The notes beneath the pieces were generated by a model that was not told the origin of the DNA, ran no database searches, and worked only from the letters and a program-made list of their open reading frames with translations. Source: Cokeromyces recurvatus (Eukaryota; Mucoromycota; Mucoromycetes; Mucorales; Mucoraceae). From it: a stretch of 64,000 bases of DNA. Location of the stretch: contig NW_026251394.1 of NCBI RefSeq assembly GCF_025118155.1, forward strand, positions 558,001 to 622,000, in the 5' to 3' direction. Position 1 is the first letter of the stretch. Each line of letters opens with the position of its first letter. Positions 1-10,711 of this stretch are shown piece by piece. The position numbers and the translations under genes are program-made.

Positions 1-512
1 GGATGAGAGTAAGTGTGTGAAGCAATTTGATGCCCAGACTGATAAGCTCGTCGAATGATATCTGGATACATCTTAGCATGAGCCCCCATAACACAAAAGG
101 TAACTTTTACATTTGTTTTGTCAAGTGCATCAAGTAAATCAGTAGTAAAATTGCTAGGACCATCATCAAAAGTTAAAGCCCAAGTCTTATCCATAAGACA
201 ACCATAGATATCGTCAGGTGATGCCATATTACCACACGATTCAAAGCAGTCTTCATTATCATTGCCATCACATTTTGCATTCTTGCATATGCCAGAGCCA
301 ATTGGACGAACACTACCTTTAATGAGGGACAGATCAAGACCTTCTAACCAAGCCTGGTTCTTTGGTGTTGTAAATTCAGGAGTATCAATGCTTATATTTG
401 TGTTTTCTTCTTCTTGATGGTTATTATTCTTCTTTGCAAAAGTGAAATTAAAAAGCAAGTTGAAGAAGAGCAAGAATATCCAGATCAACCGAGGTTGTCT
501 TGTTAGAATCAT
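1..512 (-). CDS. Polysaccharide (chitin) deacetylase, NodB fold, 5' part only
   Basis: Carbohydrate esterase family 4 enzyme, probably removing acetyl groups from cell-wall chitin to give chitosan, which is abundant in Mucoromycota walls. The ATG lies at 512-510 and the frame stays open for 170 codons to the window edge, so the C-terminal part is missing. Residues 1-26 form a signal peptide (RLIWIFLLFFNLLF core, ending before FAKKNN), so the product is secreted or wall-bound. A cysteine-rich stretch (about 79-106) precedes the NodB domain. Motif 1 reads ALTFDDGP at 112-119, with Asp116/Asp117; motif 2 is HTYSH (His166, His170), completing the usual Asp-His-His metal site. No intron is visible in this part. 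Family assignment is firm; the substrate (chitin versus another acetylated polysaccharide) is inferred. Next gene on the same strand is protoporphyrinogen oxidase, which ends about 800 bp upstream of this ATG. Confidence 0.9.
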   Translation of the reverse strand, partial: MILTRQPRLIWIFLLFFNLLFNFTFAKKNNNHQEEENTNISIDTPEFTTPKNQAWLEGLDLSLIKGSVRPIGSGICKNAKCDGNDNEDCFESCGNMASPDDIYGCLMDKTWALTFDDGPSNFTTDLLDALDKTNVKVTFCVMGAHAKMYPDIIRRAYQSGHQIASHTYSH

Positions 513-1319
513 AATAATTGGAAAAAAATAAAATAAAGAATATAAGATATATAAAAGGAAAGAAAAAAAAAACTTCAAAAGAATGATTCAAGAGGTCTTT
601 TTATATCTTTTTTTTTTTCATATTTTATTAAAATAAGTCTTGTTCAAAATTTAATTAACTATTTTACAAACGGCATGAAAATCTTAAATTTTACATTCTT
701 CATCATGATAAAAAATATGTCATATTTTATAAATACGACTGACAAAAAAAAAAGTATATTAATACTGTTTAATAATCAACTAATGATTCTTTATATTATG
801 TCATAGCATTCTTTATAATAAAAAGGAACGAGCGAAAATCAATTTAGATACAAAGTCAATAAATGAATCATGTTAGCCTACAAATCCATAATATAAATGT
901 TACTGTTCATACAATTTAAAAAAAAAAAAAAAAGTCTATACGTTAAAAATAAAATAGTAAAGACATTCTTTTCATGATAGAAATTTGAATTTTACTAATA
1001 AACATTTGTATATTGTTCCTGACTTTATTATTATTTTTAAAAAAACTTAAACTTATTAGTCTTTTAAATCAGACAGCGTATACATACGATACGAAAAGAA
1101 AGGATATATTTGACGATACGTATAACGATATTTTATTCGTAAAATGACTTATTGCCGTCGAGAACTATTATATGACGAATCGTATTTATAAATATTTGGC
1201 AACAAACTTTATCGAAAAAAAAAAAAGAAAGCATAAATCATGATTCCTTTATTATTAAAAACCATTGAGTGAAATATATATACATATATAGTCTTGGATA
1301 TAAACATACATGATAGGTT
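513..1319. other. Gene-free spacer upstream of the deacetylase
   Basis: AT-rich spacer between two minus-strand genes: it holds the promoter of the deacetylase and the 3' flank of protoporphyrinogen oxidase. Only short A/T runs are seen (for example near 605-619, 918-933 and 1217-1228). No further gene or clear regulatory motif was recognised. Confidence 0.6.
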
Positions 1320-3179
1320 TTATGACTTCATGATAATATTGATATTTCCTTTACTTAATCTGGCACTATCTTTCATCTCCTCTGTACTAGTGCCCTTCAC
1401 AGTATTTCCAAGACCTGTAACAATTTTTTCACGAGAACCTAAAGCACCAGACACTAATAATTCTTCCACAAGCATACGACTATTCTTAATGCAACCTGGG
1501 ACACTGACACTCAGATAACTAGCCCCTGTGACACTCATGAGATGACCATATTTATCTTTTAATGCATGATGAAGTTCACGTAGACGTGCTTCATGACCTA
1601 CAAGATATTGAGGAATACATTGCTTTTGAAGATTAACCATTGAATGGGTAGGTGTACTGTTGATATTTAAAAAGACATTCATCACATCATTAGCATATTT
1701 ATAAGCTATTTCAGGATCTAACTCATCAATAGTGATTTTACCAAATGCGTCCTTCCAATCAGAACCACCTATCATGGCAGTTACCTTTACTGTGTCTGAT
1801 TGAATTGTTTCTAGACCTGGCATCGTATTTGAATCAAATACAACTCCAAGAGTACCAGGAAGAGAGATGGGATGCTTTGTATCACGATGTGGTGTAAGTA
1901 TACCAAAACCGTCATATCCCAATTTGACGTCTGATGGATATGCAAAATTGACAACGGCTACATCTACTGAAGGATTATAAGTAAGGTGGGGTAATTTTTG
2001 TTCTTTAAGTAATTTATCCAGATTAATTGAAGGAATAGTAGAGATCACATGATCTGCGTAGATATCAGTGGATTTAGTTTTAATCTATATATTATGACAC
2101 TTGTTAGAGACCAAGCTTAGAGAAAAAAAAAACAAAAAAAAAAAAGTCGAATTCGAATATACTTTTTACCTTGGTTTCTTTTCCATTTGATTTAACTTCA
2201 ATAGATTCGACAGGGTCGTTTATGATGATGTCTACATTAGGACACTGTTCTAACCAAGCGCGAATTTGATTAGGCAAAGTTTCCATACCGTCCTTAAATC
2301 CCAAAATACTCATTTTTTCCATTTTACTAAACCATTCAGGATCCTGATTCCTTGCTCTTACTACCATACCTCGTTCACGCATTGTAGCTGTATTAGAAGT
2401 ACCTCGTAACATACCCATGATGACGCCACCATAATTTCTCTCTGCTTCATAAAGCATACGCATGGTTGACTTTAGAGATAATTGCTTTACATCACCTGCA
2501 TAAATTCCATGAGCAAGAGCGCCCATCAAGTTAATAGCTGTATGTTCATTAAATCGTCGTTTCATAAAATCATACAGAGACTCATCTTCTTTGCCATCCT
2601 TTGGTATACCATTTTTGAAACGAGACGAACGAAAGGGTTCCAGAGCACCGGCGAGAATAACCGATTTGAATACAGGGGGTTTGTTAAATAATAATGACAT
2701 AGGACCTGTTGGAAGTGTATTGATTTTATCATCATAATAAATGTAACGATGTCGAACAGAAGGATCTGATTTAGGTATACATAACAATGACTCATTCTTA
2801 TTTAATTGAAGATGTTGAAGCTTACCAAAAAAAAAAAAAAAAAAATGAGTAAAAGTGAGTTATTTTTTCTATTTTGTTATTATTACTCTTCCCTTTATTT
2901 ATTTACCATTTCCAATAATATAACACCATTGGGTCCTTCAGGACGTAAACTTCTTGGACCAGCTTCAAATAATATAGAATCATCTTCTTGTGATAACTTT
3001 GGTAAATGATTTTTGCTGTCATATTTACCAGGTGAAACACGACGACTTTGAATCCAACCACCTACTCTATCTTTACCCTCAATTAAAATAATTTTAGTTG
3101 ATTTAGGTGCTAAGCGAGATAAATAATAAGCAGTTGACAAGCCAGAAATGCCACCACCTAGTACAGCTACCGAAGTCAT
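1320..3179 (-). CDS. HEM14: Protoporphyrinogen oxidase (haem biosynthesis)
   Basis: Oxidises protoporphyrinogen IX to protoporphyrin IX, the penultimate step of haem synthesis, normally at the mitochondrial inner membrane. Three exons, complement(1320..2084, 2170..2820, 2907..3179), join in phase 0 with GT-AG introns of 86 and 85 nt and give about 562 aa, close to the yeast enzyme. The N-terminus carries the FAD dinucleotide-binding motif (VLGGGISGLSTAYYL from residue 5, then a GKDRVGGW segment). The exon 1/2 join gives LLEMLQHLQL and the exon 2/3 join leads to YADHVISTIP; both match the expected family pattern. Later segments (AYPSDVKLGYDGFGIL, RHTKHP-like region, VSVPGCIKNSRML) fit the C-terminal half. 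The two flanking introns contain long A/T runs. Divergent from the 4E-T-like gene, about 1 kb away. The family call is secure; exon ends were placed by eye. Confidence 0.93.
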
Positions 3180-4171
3180 TAATAAAGAATAATCAAAAAA
3201 AAAAGAGAGAGAGAGAGAGAGAAAGGCCTTTGATTTTAGTATTTAATAATATATGCTTTTTTTTTCTACATTGAAGTTCAGCACTTGCTTTTTTTGTTAA
3301 TTTAGTTTCATCATCTCGTAACTTTTACAGCAGCTTTTAACTTTATATTTCATGTTTGATTTCTATTGAATGACTTAAACATATCTTTTTATAGTGTAAA
3401 CTGAATTATTGATTTCGTTTTCCCTTTTAGTAGTTTGTAAAAAAAATTAAAAATAAAATACTATCTACTATGTTACATCGTATACTTGACCTATTTCTCT
3501 CTCTCTTTTTTTTTTTTTGAACTGTAAATTAGCCCATCATTCAGGTAATAGACAATTCCCTGTAGATCAAGTATATATTTATATTTGATTCCATTCTTTC
3601 TTTATAATTTAATTTAAATACTACAACCCTCTAATTCGAGTCAGTAAATAATAACTATGTGTAATAAAAAAAAATCAAATATAAAACGCATTAGGAATTA
3701 GTAGCATCCCGCATTAGTTTCGACTTTATTAGTCGTCAATATGTATAATTATGGATACTACTTTTAAAAGAGAAAGGAAGTTAATAATCCATTTGGAAAG
3801 AGGGTGTGTGTGTACATATTTGTATATATTATAATTAAATACAAAGGGAAATAAAAAATACAAAAAAGTCACAGACCATGATAATCAAAAGGAAGCCTTG
3901 ATTTTTTTTTTTTTTTTTTTTTTTTTTTAGGCTCTTTTACTTTTTTCCTTTTTGTTTATTTATTCAATAATAAATAAAAAAGAAATTAATTCAATTTAAA
4001 GTAAACATCTCTTATTTTTTTTTTTGAAAAAGAAAAGGAAAAAGAAAAGAAAAGAAAAAGTAATTATTAGTCTTACAAATTCTCCATCTATTTATTCATT
4101 ACTATCTACATTTTTTTTAAAAAAAAAAAGTTGATAATTAATTAGAACGCGCGTCTTTTAGTCCTTTTAAT
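3180..4171. promoter_or_regulatory. Divergent intergenic region with (GA)n and poly-T tracts
   Basis: About 1 kb shared between the divergent starts of protoporphyrinogen oxidase and the 4E-T-like gene, so it should hold both promoters. Visible structure: a GA repeat at about 3203-3222, a T run at about 3902-3929, a G/A-rich stretch near 4030-4062. No specific factor site can be defended by eye. Confidence 0.5.
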
Positions 4172-5800
4172 ATGACAGATAAAAAAGAAGAACCAGCGAC
4201 TGTTATTCGCTATACAAAAGAAGTTATGATTAGTTTACATGATAGTCCACTTGTACAAAAGCCAGAATCTATGCCTTCCTTGTTAAGTTGGTTTGGGTAA
4301 GTATTATGTTATTTGTATATAAAAAAAATAAATTGAAATCATTCATTATTAAATTTAGTGAGGATCCTGATTCTTCAGTTTGTAAAAATATTTTAAATGG
4401 TACAATGACTCGAGCCCCTGCTGGTAAATAATATTTTTATATGTATATGTATATATTTTTTTTTGTATTAGATTACTTATTTATAATAATAGATAAAAAC
4501 ATTATACTTGGTCCTACTAAAACTAACTTTGCTTCCTCATTATATGGTGGGTTAAAGAAAATTCCTGAAGATAATATGTTAAAGTCGCAGCAAGCATCTT
4601 CATCAAGACATGCTCATCGACAGGTAATATTAATTATAAAATTAAAGTAGAATTTTACTTGTATTCATTAACCAATGATTTAGTTGGAAGACAGATTACA
4701 TAATAATATGGGCTTAAAAGATTATCGCACACCTCGTGGGCCTTCCTATATAGGAGAAAAGGGATTTTCACATAATAGAGCTTCAGATAAGTCTACTTTA
4801 TCAGATAGAAAATTTATGAACAACAACAACAACAACAACAACAACAATAATAATAATAATAAAAATAAATACAATAATGGAAGACGTAAGTGATTGGATA
4901 TATTATGTAATTAATTTTCTGACCCTTTATTGACATCTATGTAGATATGCAAACCCATAATAATCATAATCGATCCAATAGACATAACTATCATCATCAT
5001 CAGCAACAACAACAGCAACAGCAACAACAACAGCATGATTCAGATAATAATTCAGAAAAAATACCAGAATGGATGGATTATTCACCACCTGAAGATACGA
5101 TAACGACTACAGTCAAAGAAGAAGAAGAAAAAGAAGAAAAAGGGAAAGGAAGAGAATTTATCAATGATTTAGAAGCATGGAAACTAAATATGAAGAAAAG
5201 AGATGGAGTTACTACAACTGAAAAGAAGGAAACAGAAAATAAAATTGAAGAAACATTATCAAATCTTAGTCTATCATCGTCATCAGATCCGCTTTCTTTC
5301 TTTGATGAAGCAAATCCACTTGAAACACGTCGTGAAGGTGGTTCTCGTTTTGCTAAATTCTTTGCCAAACGTGAAGAACCCACAACAACAACAGCAGCAG
5401 CGGCAGCAGCACTTTTGCCTAGATCTATTAGTGTAAATGACTTATTTCAAACTTCTTCTTCTACTGCTACTACTACTACTCATCATACAAATTCTCAACA
5501 AGAAAATGTTCGTATCTTTTCCGAAGATGATGTATTAAAATCATTAGGAGCAAATAAAAAACCCAATGAAACTATGACAGAAGATATGGCAATGGGATTT
5601 AATCGTGTACTTCAAATTCTATCTCGACCAAAACCTTCCTTACCTCAAGATGATTCAGTGATATCAACATCATCGTCATCATCATCATCACCAGCACCAG
5701 CAGCAACAGCACCAGCACCAGCAGCAGCACCAGCAGCAGCACTAGCAGCAGCACCAGCAGTAGCAGCAGTAGCACCGCCACCACCAGCACCAGCACCAGC

Positions 5801-5831
<31 letters not shown>

Positions 5832-6460
5832 GCACCGCCACCACCACCACCACCATCATCATCGCTATCTTCTATAACAAAACCTCAACAAAATAAACCT
5901 TCACCTTCTATAGCAACAGCAACAAATAAATTTGGTAATAGTTTACCTACTTCTGTATTGCGTCAAATGAGTGCAAAGACAACATCAAAAACTACGCCTT
6001 CCTTACTTTCTCATTATTCGCCTGCAATGAAGCAACCTCAGGTAGTACAGCAACATCCTCCTCCTCCACCACCTCCCCAGAATAATATGCCACCTCACTA
6101 TTTCTATCATCATCCAATGATGGATCAACGTGCGTTTGAACAACTTTTACAATTTAATCCACATGGCATGCCTCCTTTACCTCACATGATGATGCCACCA
6201 CCACCACCACCACCACCAGGTCAAATACCTTTGATGACGCCACCACCACCACCTCCTTTTTTACAGGGTCAACAAGCTAATAGGTTTCCTTTACAACAAC
6301 AACAACAACAACAACCATCTATGCTACCACATAATATGAATGGTAACAATCACAGTATCCATCATTATGAATTCTATTAACTTGCTACTTTTTAGGTCTT
6401 CCTCAACAACAACAACAACAACACATGTTTAATAAAAATCAAGGCTGGGAACAACACTAA
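4172..6460 (+). CDS. 4E-T-like eIF4E-binding protein, Q/P-rich
   Basis: Probable eIF4E-binding/transporter protein acting in translational repression and P-bodies. Six exons: 4172-4296, 4359-4423, 4493-4623, 4684-4885, 4945-6342, 6396-6460, about 661 aa; all joins keep frame. Residues 13-22 read RYTKEVMISL, an eIF4E-binding YX4L-phi motif with Met at the Leu position, in the same place as in animal 4E-T (RYTKEELL). Further 4E-T-like blocks are IPEWMDYSP, INDLEAWKLNMKKR, RFAKFFAKREE and LPTSVLRQMSAK. The rest is low complexity: Asn run in exon 4, His/Gln tracts, Ala/Pro runs and several polyproline stretches around PHYFYHHPMMDQ. The last intron (53 nt) is inferred; reading through it would end the protein at 6378-6380 with a different tail. 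Convergent with the methyltransferase gene, six bases away. 4E-T identity is inference from scattered motifs. Confidence 0.75.
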
Positions 6461-6466
6461 TTTATT

Positions 6467-7422
6467 TTAAATAGGAGTAAAAGCCACTGTACAAATTTTA
6501 GATCCTGTATGTCCACCAAATTGGAAAACAGGATATTTGACATTTGAGTGATAACGGAAATCTATACAAATAAATAAAAAAAAAAAATAAAATAAAATAA
6601 AATAAAATACATACAAACATATAAAAAAATAAAAAATAAAAAATTAGTGAAATTCACTTTACACAAAAACTAAATCATCATTAATACATTACATTGTTTA
6701 AAGTTTTCGATTAATTCCTCTTTAGTCCAATTGCAACTTGTAATCAAAAATAATCCAGATTTTGGTTTAATCATTTTATAAACAGCCTCAATATATTTTT
6801 CTCGAGGACCAGGTACACCTTCTTGTTTAGCCTTGATTTGGTCTGGATGTAAAGAGATGGCATCATAAGTTCCTTTATCCAAGACAAGATCATATTGCTG
6901 TTGGAACCATTGAGGATTAGATAAAAAGTCTACAGTTTGATAAGTGATGGCCAATTGACGTTCAGAGGCAATAGAGGTAGCAAGTTGAATAGCTGATTCA
7001 GAGTAATCAATACCATGAAGACTTTTATAACCCGCCTCATGGAGTTCAATAAGTAAATGACCGTTACCACAACCCAAGTCTACTGTACGACAATTCATAT
7101 CTGAGACATGTTCAGTTACCCATTCAACCATACGTTCTACACTTTCTTCACCAAACCAAATTTCACCAATATCTCCTATCTCTTGGAAATTTTTATTTTC
7201 CCGGTCATAGACAGTATCCCAACTATATAAACATCATTTTTTATTTATTTTTTTTTTATTTTATTTTATTTTTATTTTTTTTTAAAAAAAAAAGTTAGAT
7301 AAAGGGAGGGAGAAATTCATCAATAAAAAATAAACAAAAAAAAGTAAATCTTTTTTCTTTATTTACTAGGATTTTGTACCCAATTTTGATGCTTCAAAGT
7401 CTTGTACTTGAGGTAATTCCAT
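6467..7422 (-). CDS. EFM4: Protein-lysine methyltransferase of the EFM4/METTL10 type
   Basis: S-adenosylmethionine-dependent methyltransferase whose yeast and human relatives methylate a lysine of translation elongation factor 1A. Exons complement(6467..6561, 6693..7222, 7367..7422) give about 226 aa; introns are 131 and 144 nt and all phases agree. The short first exon encodes MELPQVQDFEASKLGTKSY, and the join gives SKLGTKSYWDTVYDRE, a family hallmark, followed by DIGEIWFGEESVERM. SAM motif I is VDLGCGNGHLL near residues 67-77; DKGTYDAISL is the typical post-I/II segment. The last exon, which could be missed because it is only 95 nt, gives FRYHSNVKYPVFQFGG and a CTVAF strand, the expected C-terminus. 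The stop codon lies six bases from that of the convergent 4E-T-like gene. Family call firm; substrate from homology only. Confidence 0.88.
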
Positions 7423-7445
7423 TTTATTCTATAAGAGAAAAACTT

Positions 7446-7479
<34 letters not shown>

Positions 7480-7914
7480 AGTCCATAGTAATTCAGTTTC
7501 AGATGTCGGTAGCGGAGATAGAATAAATACTCCTATAACAGTGAAGAAGAGAGAGAAGAAGAAAGGAATAAATCCGCGTTTTGTTGTTTTCAAGGAAATG
7601 TTAACGGATGATTTTTTTTTTTAATATTATTCTCTTTGTTGGCGATGAATTTAAATTTTACTTTTTATACTCAATATGTTTAAGTTGTAAATAAGGGAAA
7701 AGAAAGCTTCCTCCTTTTTTTTTTGTATGTGTGTACAATTGATCTAATAGGATGAATACATGATTCTACTAGTTAAAAAAAAAAAAACGAAAACGAAAAC
7801 GAAAGCGAAATCGAAAACGAAAAGACCCCCTTTTTTTTTTATTCTGACACACACACAATAATTGATATCTTCAAAGAGTGATAAAGTTAATATTGATTTT
7901 CTTGCATACATGAC

Positions 7915-7956
<42 letters not shown>

Positions 7957-8668
7957 TATATGTATCAGTATGTTTGTTTAACAAGGATTAAAAAAAAAAG
8001 TGTGTGTAACAATGAATGGTGTGAAAAAATAATAAAAATAATGTTCTACAGTAGTAACTGTAAAGAAGAAGCTTTTTTCTCTTGTGGACAATTCACGACT
8101 CCCATTGAACCAACGGGAACTCCTTTAAAGAAGTAGCCTGTTCGGACACTTTTTTTGTTTTTAATAGTAGTTGAAACATAACAATTATCACTAAAACTTG
8201 TGTATAAAGGAATTATCATCCTCTTTTTTTCTTTAATAATACAAACATACAAATAGACATTCATACATAAAAAGAAAGCTCACATAGTCCTCATTATAGT
8301 AAAATAAACTTTGTCTCAACTACTGTAACCTTAGATTAATAACTAATGAAATAAAGTAGTAATAGTAATGTGTGACTGAGCAATAATTTATCAATCTTAA
8401 CAAGCAGCAGTAGCAGTAGTTATTAGTCGGGGAGGAAAAAATAAAAAAAAAAAATAAAAATAAAAATAAAAAAAAATAAAAAAAAAATATAAATATAGAA
8501 GTAATTATTATTCTAAATTTAAACCCAGTATACAAATTTACATTACACATTACACACAGCCTTACCTTACCTTAAAACCACCTTACCTTATTTAATTTCC
8601 ACTAAACTTTTTATTTTTCTTTTTCCCTTTTTCTCTCTCTTTCTTTCTCCTTATATTTGCAAGAAAAA
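7423..8668. promoter_or_regulatory. Divergent spacer with homopolymers and a GAAAAC repeat
   Basis: Spacer between the divergent methyltransferase and bZIP genes. It holds an ATT trinucleotide run (7459-7480), a degenerate hexamer repeat of GAAAAC type (about 7789-7822), a 34-nt A run (7919-7952) and a strongly pyrimidine-rich tract (about 8605-8655) ending just before the bZIP start codon, a common feature of fungal promoters. Small open frames here (for example 8046-8264 minus) have no coding character. Confidence 0.5.
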
Positions 8669-10414
8669 ATGACATATATTAAACCAGATCCTGATATGCA
8701 AGAACAAGAAGACTTGATCATGTCTTATTTAAATACAGAATATATCTCTTCATCGCCTTCTTCTACTACTTCATCAGAAATAACGGGCTCACCTGAAAAA
8801 CAAATGATGGATGATGATTTCATGCTGGATACTACTACAACTCCTGATATCTTTAATACTATTCCTATCACTACTACTACTAGTAGTTTTGCTGATTCTA
8901 CTGTAGATGTTATCAATTCAGCTCCTTTTTGGTCAAATCATGATTTATTATTGAATCCTTGTTTACAAAATAATGTATTAGATACATTTCCTTTCTTTAT
9001 TGATATGAATACAATGACTCAACAGCAGCAACAACAACAACACCACCATCACCAATTAAATTCAGATTCAGAGCAACCAAAAAAGAAAAGGGGAAGAAAG
9101 AAGCGTGATTCACTTCCGGTAGCCTCTTTATGTAATCAACCTACTTTATTAGCCCCAAAACCACTTGCTCCACGTCCACCTGAATCAATACCACCTATTA
9201 TTAAACAAGAACCTATTATCGTACCTCTCATCAGTCACACCACACCATCTCCTAATCATCCTCATCAAGAAGACGCACAAAAGGTAGCACAAATACAAAA
9301 GAGACAAGAAAGATTAATCAAAAATCGAGCTGCTGCTTTGTTATCACGTAAAAGGAAAAGAGAACATTTAACTCAACTGGAAGAAGAAAAACAGAAATTG
9401 TTAGTAGAGAATGAAAGACTTCAATCTCAACTGACTTTATTAGAGACAAAACTTGAGAATTTAGAAAAGGAAAATTTAGAATTAAAAGAAAAATTAAAAG
9501 AAAAAGAAACGACGACGACGATTATTCAAATGAGTCATCAGCAGCAGCAGCAGCAGCATCTTCAACAGCATCTTCAACATAAAAAGCAACATGATATTTT
9601 ACAAAAACCAACAACTAAAGCAACTGGCGTAGTTTTCATGGTAAAACTATATATATAAATATATACAAATATGTATATATAAAGAAAAAGGGAAGGAAAA
9701 ATAGCATTTATTTATTTATTTATTATGTGACTAGATTATTTTATTTTCTTTTGCTCTATTTACTTTACCTACAAGAAGCTCTGTCAATCGTTTAACTGTA
9801 GGTGGTTCAGGTTTATTGGAAAAGAATCAGTTTCCTTTAATTGATTCATCTAGGTAATAATCATAAATGGGTCACTATTCATATTAATTCACCCTATTTT
9901 ATTTTATGTCTCTTATAATAGTATGCTGCCTCCTATAATGAAAGAAGAAGGACGAGAAGAGATACCAACCGATCTTGTTCTTTTAGACTCTGTACGACCA
10001 CGTGATCTTCAGACGTGGATCAATAATCATAAATTAGTCGATCAACAAAAGAGTTTGATGACAAGTGATAATAGTAACAATCATGTCTATCTCTATTCAA
10101 AGGAATTCTCTCAATTAGCTTCATTGACAATGAATAATAATGGACTCAAACAGTTATCATCATCGTCATTACCTACGATTTCACTTTTATCTCCTTATAA
10201 TCAAACGACTGCCTATGTTGATAAAGAGCAATGTTATCTTCAGATTGATGTGCAAGTTTTGCGCTCAAATGTGATTAAAGGTCAATTAATGTCCTTACAG
10301 GAATTTGGTTCAGCTTCTACAAGAGATGAAATGAAAAAGGATTTAATTACTACCAAGAAAAGAGGACGAGATAAAAGAGCGAGTTCAAATAGGATATCTA
10401 GAATTATAGTTTAA
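8669..10414 (+). CDS. bZIP transcription factor with predicted membrane segment
   Basis: Three exons, 8669-9640, 9735-9853 and 9922-10414, give about 527 aa with consistent phases. The start is the ATG at 8669; an in-frame TTG lies four codons earlier. A Gln/His tract and a basic patch KKKRGRKKR come first. The bZIP domain follows: basic region about 211-230 (RLIKNRAAALLSRKRKREHL) then a leucine zipper to about 280. The exon 1/2 join creates a hydrophobic run, GVVFM then IILFSFALFTLP (about 319-337), flanked by Lys/Arg, predicted to span a membrane. About 190 residues follow, with one N-Q-T sequon and a basic tail. The layout (N-terminal bZIP, then a membrane span, then a C-terminal region) resembles ATF6/CREB3-type ER-tethered factors, though sequence orthology is not claimed. 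Retention of intron 1 would stop translation at 9656-9658 before the membrane segment completes. Confidence 0.85.
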
Positions 10415-10579
10415 TACGTATATATATATAACATGCATGCATGCACACGCATACATAGATACATATATACATACCTACCCACCTACCTACATACATACAT
10501 ACATACACACATACATATATTTATATACACATATACATATATTATACCTTATGTAATAAATAAAACTCTTTTTCTCGCT

Positions 10580-10624
<45 letters not shown>

Positions 10625-10711
10625 TGTATTTTATTTATTATTTATGTAAGGAGGGGAATACAGACACATACACATACATATATATCGTAGAAATAATAAT
10701 AATAGTGGATT
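10415..10711. repeat. CATA-type microsatellite and 39-nt poly-T between convergent genes
   Basis: The 297 bp between the stop codons of the bZIP gene and thiolase are almost wholly simple sequence: imperfect CATA/CATG repeats (about 10433-10545) and a T run at 10583-10621. No gene. Confidence 0.8.

Noticed and set aside
5599..5862. Minus-strand open frame rich in Val/Leu inside the 4E-T-like gene
   Set aside because: It is the antisense read of the Ala/Pro/Thr repeats of the real exon on the plus strand.
6471..6545. Short plus-strand frame reading VKATVQILDPVCPPNWKTGYLTFE, considered as an alternative last exon of the 4E-T-like gene
   Set aside because: The minus strand of the same bases is the conserved last exon of the EFM4-type gene (KYPVFQFGG), which explains the open frame.
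8046..8264. Minus-strand 72-codon frame upstream of the bZIP gene
   Set aside because: AT-biased composition, no domain resemblance, and it lies in promoter-like sequence.
10433..10690. Plus-strand frame of 85 codons after the bZIP gene
   Set aside because: It is a translation of the CATA microsatellite and the poly-T run (Thr/Tyr/His and poly-Phe).
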